DNA of 7,419 nt from Pseudoxanthomonas sp. (GTDB lineage Bacteria; Pseudomonadota; Gammaproteobacteria; Xanthomonadales; Xanthomonadaceae): assembly GCA_026785795.1 (NCBI GenBank), contig JAJAZJ010000272.1:1-7419 (forward strand), given 5' to 3'. The notes under the pieces are model-generated. The model was not told the origin of the DNA, did no database searches, and saw nothing but the letters and a program-made list of their open reading frames with translations. Numbering within the stretch: the first letter of the stretch is position 1; each line of letters begins with the position of its first letter. The translations under genes were made by a program, and so were the position numbers. Positions 1 through 4,992 of this stretch are shown here, piece by piece.

Positions 1-331
1 CGTTCTGGGTGACGAGCTGCGACAGGCCTCCCGCGTCCTGCCAGTGCGAAAGTGCACGGTGCGCCGGGTTGTGCCGCGCCGCGGCCATAAGCGGCCAGCC
101 GATAAAGCTGCGCGCCCAGTAGCGAGCGTGCACCTGCGGATTGGCGACGTAAACGCGATAGTCCACGGGCGGCTTGCGCTTCCACTCGCCACGCGCATCG
201 CGGTAATCGGGAATCCCGGAACCGGTGCTGCAGCCTGCGCCGGTCAGCACGAAAACCCGCTGGAATCTCTGCAGCCAATCTCGCAGCCGCGCCGCAGACT
301 CCCGTTGTGCATCTGCCATGGCCGGTTGCAT
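1..331 (-). CDS. SIRT4-like (class II) sirtuin, NAD-dependent protein deacylase; N-terminal 110 residues, cut by the window edge
   Basis: The visible part reads as the start of a Sir2-family NAD-dependent deacylase, a cytosolic enzyme that removes acyl groups from protein lysines using NAD+. Residues 27-45 carry the NAD-binding Rossmann signature (VFVLTGAGCSTGSGIPDYRD), and the TQN motif falls at residues 108-110 on the window edge. Residues 70-98 (RYWARSFIGWP, then NPAHRALSHW) resemble the class II/SIRT4 subgroup rather than CobB. The catalytic His, the zinc-binding cysteines and the C-terminus lie outside the window, so activity cannot be judged. I chose the ATG at 331 because a TACAAT box lies 7 nt upstream and no Shine-Dalgarno is visible; a second in-frame ATG at 319 (Met5) is possible. 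The gene follows pilU on the same strand but lies beyond a strong terminator, so it is probably transcribed separately. The substrate is unknown. Confidence 0.88.
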   Translation of the reverse strand, partial: MQPAMADAQRESAARLRDWLQRFQRVFVLTGAGCSTGSGIPDYRDARGEWKRKPPVDYRVYVANPQVHARYWARSFIGWPLMAAARHNPAHRALSHWQDAGGLSQLVTQN

Positions 332-338
332 ACGGGCG

Positions 339-367
339 ATTGTACGGCGCGCGCAGGCCGGAAGCTG
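339..367 (-). promoter_or_regulatory. Probable promoter of the sirtuin gene, predicted leaderless start
   Basis: On the minus strand TACAAT (344-339) matches the sigma70 -10 consensus at 5 of 6 bases and ends 7 nt before the ATG at 331. Transcription would therefore begin at or next to the A of the start codon. The -35 region (about 362-367, CAGCTT) is weak. The box sits just past the pilU terminator, which fits a separate transcription unit. Inferred from spacing only. Confidence 0.45.
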
Positions 368-370
368 CAT

Positions 371-398
371 AAAAAAAGGGGCATTGACTGCCCCTTTT
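371..398 (-). terminator. Intrinsic (rho-independent) terminator after pilU
   Basis: Read on the minus strand, AAAAGGGGCA (398-389), a 5-nt loop (388-384) and TGCCCCTTTT (383-374) form a perfect 10-bp stem, and the T run continues to seven bases (377-371). It lies 24 nt past the pilU stop codon and separates the pilT-pilU unit from the sirtuin gene. The plus-strand reading also has a short T run, but no plus-strand gene ends here. Confidence 0.9.
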
Positions 399-422
399 CG
401 CTTAGGCCACAGGCAGCCGCGG

Positions 423-1559
423 TCAGTCGGCACGCACCTCGGCAATCTCGATCCCATCCATGCCCTGCGACAGCGTGGTCAAGTTGCCGCCCTGGGCCAG
501 CTTGATGCGCAGGCGCACCTCGTTCTGCGAGTCGGCATAACGCAGCGCGTCCTCGTAGCTGATCTCGCCGGCCTGGTACAGCTCGAACAGGCTCTGGTCG
601 AAGGTCTTCATGCCCAGGTTGGTGGACTCCTTCATCACTTCCTTCAGCTTGTGGATCTCGCCCTCGCGGATGTAGTCCTGCACCAGCGGCGTGCCCAGCA
701 TGATTTCCATGGCTACGCGGCGCGACTTGCCGTCCGGGGTCGGGATCAGCTGCTGGGCGACCACGCCCTTCAGGTTCAGGGAAAGGTCCATCAACAGCTG
801 GTTACGGCGATCTTCCGGGAAGAAGTTGATGATGCGGTCCATGGCCTGGTTGGCGTTGTTGGCGTGCAGCGTGCACAGCACCAGGTGGCCGGTTTCGGCG
901 AAGGCGATGGCGTGGTCCATGCCTTCGCGGGTGCGCACCTCGCCGATCATGATCACGTCCGGGGCCTGGCGCAGGGTGTTCTTCAGCGCGGCGTCCCAGC
1001 TGTCGGTGTCGATGCCGACTTCGCGCTGGGTGATGATGCAGCCCTCGTGCTTGTGCACGAACTCGATCGGATCCTCGATGGTGATGATGTGCCCGGTCGA
1101 GTTCTGGTTGCGATAGCCGATCACCGCCGCCAGCGAGGTGGACTTGCCGGTGCCGGTGGCGCCGACGAAGAGGACGATGCCGCGCTTGGTCATGGCCAGC
1201 GTCTTGAGGATCGGCGGCAGGTTCAGCTCTTCCACGGTCGGGATGCGCGCCTCGATGCGGCGCAGCACCATACCCACCTGGTTGCGCTGGTAGAAGCAGC
1301 TCACGCGGAAGCGGCCCACGCCGGCCACGCCAATGGCGAAGTTGCACTCGTGGGTCTTCTCGAACTCCTCGCGCTGGGCCGGGGTCATCACGTTCAGCAC
1401 CAGGTCGCGGCTTTGCTGCGACGTCAGCGGCGTCTGGGTAATCGGCGAGATCTTGCCGTTCACCTTGATCGACGGCGGCATGCCTGCAGTGATGAACAGA
1501 TCCGACGCCTTCTGGTGCGCCATCAGCTTTAGGAACGAGGTGAAATCAATGGTGCTCAT
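423..1559 (-). CDS. pilU: PilU, type IV pilus PilT-dependent retraction ATPase
   Basis: The 378-residue product is a hexameric secretion/pilus ATPase of the PilT/PilU family. It acts at the cytoplasmic base of the type IV pilus, where it assists PilT in depolymerising pilin. In order: an N-terminal PAS-like domain (about 1-115); Walker A GATGTGKST at 133-141 (Lys139); Asp box ITIEDPIE around 159-166; Walker B DVIMIGEVR at 201-209 (Glu207); and His box ETGHLVLCTLH at 222-232. Length matches known PilU proteins (about 380). The position equivalent to PilT's AIRNLIRE reads LVQDYIRE (292-299), one reason for calling this PilU and the neighbour PilT. The start at 1559 is set by AAGGAG six bases upstream and by homology; the open frame continues to 1637 only through repeat sequence. 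It lies 141 nt downstream of pilT, the usual arrangement, and ends before a terminator. Confidence 0.96.
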   Translation of the reverse strand: MSTIDFTSFLKLMAHQKASDLFITAGMPPSIKVNGKISPITQTPLTSQQSRDLVLNVMTPAQREEFEKTHECNFAIGVAGVGRFRVSCFYQRNQVGMVLRRIEARIPTVEELNLPPILKTLAMTKRGIVLFVGATGTGKSTSLAAVIGYRNQNSTGHIITIEDPIEFVHKHEGCIITQREVGIDTDSWDAALKNTLRQAPDVIMIGEVRTREGMDHAIAFAETGHLVLCTLHANNANQAMDRIINFFPEDRRNQLLMDLSLNLKGVVAQQLIPTPDGKSRRVAMEIMLGTPLVQDYIREGEIHKLKEVMKESTNLGMKTFDQSLFELYQAGEISYEDALRYADSQNEVRLRIKLAQGGNLTTLSQGMDGIEIAEVRAD

Positions 1560-1565
1560 GGTGTG

Positions 1566-1571
1566 CTCCTT
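1566..1571 (-). promoter_or_regulatory. Ribosome binding site of pilU
   Basis: AAGGAG on the minus strand ends 6 nt before the ATG at 1559. It is the strongest Shine-Dalgarno in the window and decides the pilU start against the longer open frame that begins at 1637. PilU therefore does not depend on translational read-through from pilT. Confidence 0.85.
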
Positions 1572-1576
1572 CGGAG

Positions 1577-1699
1577 CCGGGAATGGGGATTCGGGATTCG
1601 GGATTCGTAAGGGCCGGTTTTCGGGCGGGTCTGGCATGCGGTAGTCGCTGTTGCTTTTGCTATTGCCGATTCCCGTTTCCCCATTCCCGATTCCCCGGC
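1577..1699. repeat. Composite inverted-repeat element between pilT and pilU (copy 1)
   Basis: Nearly the whole pilT-pilU spacer is repeat. The left arm (1578-1607) contains GGGAATGGGG followed by three GGGATTCG-like units. The right arm (1666-1698) has the same motifs in inverted orientation. A perfect 12-nt inverted pair, CGGGAATGGGGA (1578-1589) and TCCCCATTCCCG (1678-1689), could fold the pilT-pilU mRNA just upstream of the pilU ribosome binding site. The unique core (1608-1665) shares two blocks with the yggS-proC copy: 1600-1623 and 1651-1668. Repeats of this GGGATTCGGG type are, to my recollection, common between genes in Xanthomonadaceae. No protein is encoded. Confidence 0.8.
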
Positions 1700-1700
1700 A

Positions 1701-2738
1701 TTACTCAAACAACCGCTTGTCCTTGGCGTATTCCTTGGCCTGGATGCGCGATACCAGCGAGCGCTTGACCAAGTCCTGCAGGTGTTGGTCGAGGGTCATC
1801 ATGCCGTTCTGCTGGCCGGTCTGGATGGCCGAGTACATCTGCGCCACCTTGTCCTCGCGGATCAGGTTGCGGATGGCCGGGGTGCCGACCATGATTTCCC
1901 AGGCCGCGGTGCGGCCGCCGCCGATCTTCTTCAGCAGCGCCTGCGAAATCACCGCACGCAGCGACTCGGACAGCATCGAGCGCACCATCGGCTTTTCGCC
2001 GGCCGGGAACACGTCGATGATGCGGTCGATGGTCTTGGCCGCCGAGCTGGTGTGCAGGGTGGCGAATACAAGGTGGCCGGTTTCCGCGGCGGTCAGCGCC
2101 AGGCGGATGGTTTCCAGGTCGCGCAGCTCGCCCACCAGGATGTAGTCGGGGTCCTCGCGCAGCGCCGAACGCAGGGCCTCGTTGAAGCCGTGCGTATCGC
2201 GGTGAACCTCGCGCTGGTTGATCAGGCACTTCTGCGAGGTGTGCACGAACTCGATCGGGTCCTCCACGCTGAGGATGTGCCCGTACTCATTCTTGTTGAT
2301 GTGGTCGACCATCGCCGCCAGCGTGGTCGACTTGCCCGAGCCGGTGGGGCCGGTGACCAGCACCAGGCCCTGCGGCTGCTCGATCAGCTGCTTGAACAGC
2401 GGCGGGCAGTTGAGGTCTTCCAGGGATAGCACTTCGGAGGGAATGGTGCGGAACACCGCCCCGGCGCCGCGGTTCTGGTTGAACGCGTTGACGCGGAAAC
2501 GCGCCAGGCTGGGGATCTCGAACGAGAAGTCGACTTCCAGGAATTCCTCGTAGTCGCGGCGCTGCTTGTCCGACATGATGTCGTAGACCAGCGCATGCAC
2601 CTGCTTGTGGTCCAGGGCCGGGATGTTGATGCGGCGCACGTCACCGTCCACCCGGATCATCGGTGGCAGGCCTGCCGACAGGTGCAGGTCCGATGCTTTG
2701 TTCTTGACCGAAAACGCCAGAAGTTCGGCGATATCCAT
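1701..2738 (-). CDS. pilT: PilT, type IV pilus retraction ATPase (twitching motility)
   Basis: The 345-residue product is the main type IV pilus retraction motor, a cytoplasmic hexameric ATPase needed for twitching motility, DNA uptake and surface sensing. Visible motifs: N-terminal MDIAELLAFSVKNKASDLHL, typical of PilT; Walker A GPTGSGKST at 130-138 (Lys136); Asp box SVEDPIE around 157-163; Walker B DYILVGELRD at 198-207 (Glu204); His box ETGHLVFATLH at 219-229; and the retraction-specific AIRNLIRE at 288-295. Length agrees with Pseudomonas PilT (344). The start at 2738 follows homology and has a modest GGGGAA about 9 nt upstream. The open frame runs far upstream to 3656, but that part overlaps yggS on the opposite strand and is not real. 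It is divergent from yggS, as in Pseudomonas, and pilU follows downstream. Confidence 0.97.
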   Translation of the reverse strand: MDIAELLAFSVKNKASDLHLSAGLPPMIRVDGDVRRINIPALDHKQVHALVYDIMSDKQRRDYEEFLEVDFSFEIPSLARFRVNAFNQNRGAGAVFRTIPSEVLSLEDLNCPPLFKQLIEQPQGLVLVTGPTGSGKSTTLAAMVDHINKNEYGHILSVEDPIEFVHTSQKCLINQREVHRDTHGFNEALRSALREDPDYILVGELRDLETIRLALTAAETGHLVFATLHTSSAAKTIDRIIDVFPAGEKPMVRSMLSESLRAVISQALLKKIGGGRTAAWEIMVGTPAIRNLIREDKVAQMYSAIQTGQQNGMMTLDQHLQDLVKRSLVSRIQAKEYAKDKRLFE

Positions 2739-2779
2739 ACGCTGCTTCCCCGCTTGCTGCGATTCTGGTAACCATACAT

Positions 2780-2789
2780 CCCCGCGGGG
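2780..2789. repeat. GC palindrome in the pilT/yggS divergent spacer
   Basis: CCCCGCGGGG is a perfect 10-bp palindrome. Its centre (2784/2785) falls at the transcription start expected for pilT from the TATACT box at 2796-2791. It could be a small operator or simply GC-rich leader sequence; no known regulator is recognised. Confidence 0.4.
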
Positions 2790-2790
2790 G

Positions 2791-2818
2791 AGTATAGCGC
2801 CCCTGCTGCGATATCCAA
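2791..2818 (-). promoter_or_regulatory. Probable sigma70-type promoter of pilT(-pilU)
   Basis: On the minus strand TTGGAT (2818-2813), a 16-nt spacer and TATACT (2796-2791) resemble -35 and -10 boxes. The -10 matches consensus at 5 of 6 positions, the -35 at only 3. A start near 2784 would give a leader of about 46 nt to the pilT ATG. The -35 lies only 14 nt from the yggS start codon, so yggS must be driven from further inside the spacer or from within pilT. I could not find a convincing yggS promoter. Confidence 0.5.
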
Positions 2819-2823
2819 CGGTT

Positions 2824-2829
2824 GAAGGA
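2824..2829 (+). promoter_or_regulatory. Shine-Dalgarno of yggS, unusually close to the ATG
   Basis: GAAGGA ends only 2 nt before the ATG at 2832. An in-frame TGA at 2823-2825 rules out an upstream start, and no other in-frame ATG lies near the N-terminus, so the start is fixed despite the short spacing. Confidence 0.55.
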
Positions 2830-2831
2830 TT

Positions 2832-3503
2832 ATGTTCGCCCAGCGCCTCAGCGCAACACTGCAAAGCATTGAAAATGCAGCCTCTGCGGCCCAGCGGCCG
2901 GTCCCGCGGCTGTTGGCCGTGTCCAAGACCCAGCCCGCCGCAGCGGTCGCCGAACTGGCGGCGGCGGGGCAGCTGGCGTATGGCGAGAACTACGTTCAGG
3001 AAGCCCAGGCCAAGCGCGCCCAACTCCACGCGCTGCCGCTGGAATGGCACCTGGTCGGGCACCTGCAGTCCAACAAGGCCGAGCTGGCGGCCGAGGTGTT
3101 CGACTGGGTGCAGAGCGTGGACCGGCCGAAGCTGGTGACCGCGCTGGCCCGCCATCGCCCCGAGCAGCGCGCGCCGCTGAACGTATTGATCCAGGTGAAC
3201 ATCGACGACGAGGCCAGCAAGCATGGCTGCGCCCCTGGGCAGGTTGCAGCGCTTGCCGCGCTGATCGCGGCCGAGCCACGCCTGCGGCTGCGCGGGTTGA
3301 TGGCGATTCCCGCGCCACATCCGGAGCCGGAACTGCGCCGTGCTGCGTATCGGCGCATGGCCACCCTGCTTGCCGATCTGGCCGAGGCCCATCCGCAGGC
3401 CGACACGCTGTCGATGGGCATGAGTGACGATTACGCGCTGGCCATTGCCGAAGGTGCGACCATGGTGCGCATTGGGACGGCGCTGTTTGGAGCCAGGGGA
3501 TAG
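2832..3503 (+). CDS. yggS: YggS/PLPBP family pyridoxal 5'-phosphate homeostasis protein
   Basis: The 223-residue product is the conserved PLP-binding protein (YggS/PROSC, alanine-racemase-like TIM barrel). It carries PLP and buffers vitamin B6 and amino-acid pools in the cytosol; no catalytic activity is established for the family. The PLP lysine is Lys32 in LLAVSKTQP. Other family motifs are GENYVQEA at 51-58, WHLVGHLQSNK at 72-82, VN at 122-123, SMGMSDD at 194-200 and the phosphate-binding RIGTALFG at 213-220. Length is normal (about 230). The start at 2832 is forced by the in-frame TGA at 2823. It diverges from pilT and precedes proC by 113 nt, the classic yggS-proC pairing. Co-transcription with proC is likely but must cross the repeat at 3505-3552. 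The yggS symbol is used for lack of a better local name. Confidence 0.95.
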   Translation: MFAQRLSATLQSIENAASAAQRPVPRLLAVSKTQPAAAVAELAAAGQLAYGENYVQEAQAKRAQLHALPLEWHLVGHLQSNKAELAAEVFDWVQSVDRPKLVTALARHRPEQRAPLNVLIQVNIDDEASKHGCAPGQVAALAALIAAEPRLRLRGLMAIPAPHPEPELRRAAYRRMATLLADLAEAHPQADTLSMGMSDDYALAIAEGATMVRIGTALFGARG

Positions 3504-3504
3504 A

Positions 3505-3591
3505 GATTCGGGATTCGGGAATGGAGAGCCGGGATTCGGGATTGGGGAATCGCGAGGGCTGGGTTTCACTTTGGTTCTTGCGCTACTGTCG
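3505..3591. repeat. Composite repeat element between yggS and proC (copy 2, left arm and core)
   Basis: Directly after the yggS stop, GGGATTCGGG-type units run from about 3505 to 3552. They lead into a core that matches the pilT-pilU element. Block A (3545-3568) is identical to 1600-1623 at 18 of 24 positions. Block B (3571-3591) aligns to 1651-1668 at 15 of 18 columns with 3 gap bases. Copy 1 has about 25 extra nt between the blocks. The inverted right arm lies downstream at 3638-3669, inside proC. Alignments were done by eye. Confidence 0.7.
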
Positions 3592-3616
3592 TGTTTACTG
3601 AATTGAGTAGATTGGA

Positions 3617-4480
3617 ATGTCAGAAATCTCCGCTCCTCCCATTCCCCATACCCCATTCCCCCTTCCCGGCACCATAGCCTTCATCGGTGGCGGCAATATG
3701 GCGCGCAGTCTGGTCGGTGGGCTGATCGCGCGCGGGGTCGCGCCGCAGGCGCTGCGCGTAGCCGAACCGGTGGCTGCCCTGCGCGATGCGCTGGCAAGCG
3801 ACTTCGGGGTGCAGGTCTTCGACACGGCCAACGCCGCGGTAGAAGGAGCCGGACTGTGGCTGCTGGCGGTCAAACCGCAGGTGATGCGCAAGGTCTGTGA
3901 TGATCTGTCTGCAGCGGCATGCGCGCAGCAACCGCTGGTGGTGTCGATTGCCGCTGGCATCACTGCCGGTCAGCTGCAGCGCTGGCTGGGGCCAGGCACC
4001 GCAGTGATTCGGGCCATGCCCAATACGCCGGCACTTCTCGGTGCTGGCGTAACCGGGCTATATGCGACAGCGCAGGTCGACCCTGGCGGGCGCGAACTGG
4101 CCGAAGGCCTGCTGGCCAGCGCCGGGCGCACGGTGTGGATCGAAGACGAAGCACTGATGGATGCGGTCACCGCAGTCTCGGGCAGCGGGCCGGCCTATGT
4201 ATTCCTGCTGGCTGAAGCCATGGAAGCCGCCGCCCGGGAGCAGGGCCTTTCAGGTGATGCGGCCCGCACCCTGGTGCTGCACACACTTTTGGGCGCTTCG
4301 CGCATGCTGACCGAATCGGACGCCACCCCGGCGGAACTGCGCAGGCGCGTAACTTCACCCAATGGCACCACCCATGCGGCGATCGAGGCCTTCCAGTCCG
4401 GCGGCTTCGAGGCGCTGGTGGGCAACGCAATTCGTGCGGCCAGCGAGCGCGGCAGGCAGCTGTCGGCCGCCAATGACTGA
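3617..4480 (+). CDS. proC: ProC, pyrroline-5-carboxylate reductase
   Basis: The 287-residue product catalyses the last step of proline synthesis, NAD(P)H-dependent reduction of 1-pyrroline-5-carboxylate to L-proline, in the cytosol. The Rossmann motif is IAFIGGGNMA at 20-29. Further family motifs are AVKPQVM (84-90), RAMPNTP (132-138), the P5CR signature region VTAVSGSGPAYVFLLAEAME (184-203) and VTSPNGTTHAAI (245-256). The N-terminus is odd: 18 residues precede TIAFIGGGN, and residues 7-18 (PPIPHTPFPLPG) are encoded by the inverted arm of the intergenic repeat. The start is forced: an in-frame TAG at 3608-3610 lies upstream, and no ATG, GTG, TTG or CTG occurs between 3617 and the dinucleotide-binding motif. 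The ribosome binding site is weak (TTGGA directly before the ATG). It lies downstream of yggS and 52 nt upstream of the DUF4426 gene. Confidence 0.96.
   Translation: MSEISAPPIPHTPFPLPGTIAFIGGGNMARSLVGGLIARGVAPQALRVAEPVAALRDALASDFGVQVFDTANAAVEGAGLWLLAVKPQVMRKVCDDLSAAACAQQPLVVSIAAGITAGQLQRWLGPGTAVIRAMPNTPALLGAGVTGLYATAQVDPGGRELAEGLLASAGRTVWIEDEALMDAVTAVSGSGPAYVFLLAEAMEAAAREQGLSGDAARTLVLHTLLGASRMLTESDATPAELRRRVTSPNGTTHAAIEAFQSGGFEALVGNAIRAASERGRQLSAAND
3638..3669. repeat. Inverted arm of the repeat lying inside the proC coding sequence
   Basis: Three CCCATTCCCC/CCCCATTCCC-like units are the reverse complement of the GGGGAATGGG motifs in the spacer arms. ATTCCCCA (3641-3648) pairs perfectly with TGGGGAAT (3543-3550), so a long-range hairpin could enclose the proC start codon at 3617. 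In the proC frame this arm reads as proline-rich residues 7-18. Confidence 0.75.
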
Positions 4481-4532
4481 AGCGCCCCACCCACCCTGCC
4501 CGGCAGCCGCCGGCCCTACCGGAGTCCACGCC

Positions 4533-4991
4533 ATGCGCCTAGTGAAATACACCGCCCCCCTGTGGCTGCTGCTGCTGGCTGCATGCTCCGGCGGTGAGCC
4601 GCCGCGCGCCGCGGTCATGGTGGCGCCTGCGCAGGCCTCAGCGGACTTCGGCAACCTGCGCGTGCGCCACAACGCCCTGCCTACGCTGAGTCTGAGCGAG
4701 GCCGTGGCGCGTGAGTACGGCGTCAGCCGGAATGCCGGCACGGGACTGGTGTTGGTGGCGATCCGCGAGGTGACCGGGGACGACGAAATTGGCGTGGAGG
4801 GCAAGGTGTCGGGCGTAGCCTACGACCTGCGTGGCAAGCGCCAGGACCTGGCTTTTTCCACGGTGCAGGTGCGCGAGTACTCCGACCACTTGGCCAACTT
4901 CGCGATCAGCGAACGCGACACCTATCGCTTCGAAATCACGGTGGTGGCCGCAGGACGAACCGAAGCGGTCAAGTTTCAGCAGAATTTCTGA
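4533..4991 (+). CDS. DUF4426 family lipoprotein
   Basis: The 152-residue product has a lipoprotein signal: MRLVK, a hydrophobic stretch (8-17) and lipobox LAAC with acceptor Cys18. Ser19 follows, so outer-membrane sorting is expected. The mature part (about 38-152) resembles the uncharacterised DUF4426 domain: FGNLRVRHNALPTLSLSEAV, a central GKVSGVAYDLRGK segment (90-102) and the terminal KFQQNF (147-152). The molecular function is unknown. The start at 4533 is supported by GGAG at 4521-4524 and by the signal peptide. An in-frame ATG at 4473 overlapping the proC stop would bury the signal sequence and is less likely. It is probably the last gene of yggS-proC-DUF4426. It ends 1 nt from the stop of the convergent BtuF-like gene, with no terminator between them. 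The domain was recognised from recall of the family pattern. Confidence 0.85.
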   Translation: MRLVKYTAPLWLLLLAACSGGEPPRAAVMVAPAQASADFGNLRVRHNALPTLSLSEAVAREYGVSRNAGTGLVLVAIREVTGDDEIGVEGKVSGVAYDLRGKRQDLAFSTVQVREYSDHLANFAISERDTYRFEITVVAAGRTEAVKFQQNF

Positions 4992-4992
4992 T

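Noticed and set aside
225..1532. Long plus-strand open frame (435 codons) opposite pilU
   Set aside because: It is antisense to a complete pilU with all ATPase motifs. Its composition is the Val/His/Leu/Gln/Ala/Asp-rich pattern typical of GC-rich shadow frames, and it has no recognisable domain.
1560..1637. 26-residue N-terminal extension of PilU
   Set aside because: It is encoded by repeat sequence, and a strong AAGGAG lies 6 nt before the ATG at 1559, where PilU homology begins.
1577..1699. CRISPR array suggested by the short repeated GGGATTCGG units
   Set aside because: Units are only 8-10 nt, directly adjacent without unique spacers, and occur as inverted arms. No cas gene is present.
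1782..2429. Plus-strand open frame (215 codons) opposite pilT
   Set aside because: Shadow of pilT with the same low-information composition; no ribosome binding site or family motif.
2793..2798. TATAGC as a plus-strand -10 box for yggS
   Set aside because: Poor consensus match and no -35 at the right distance; it overlaps the better minus-strand TATACT.
2739..3656. N-terminal extension of the pilT frame up to 3656
   Set aside because: It runs antisense through yggS and the repeat and encodes repeat-derived PNPGSPFPNPES-like peptide. PilT homology begins exactly at MDIAELL (2738).
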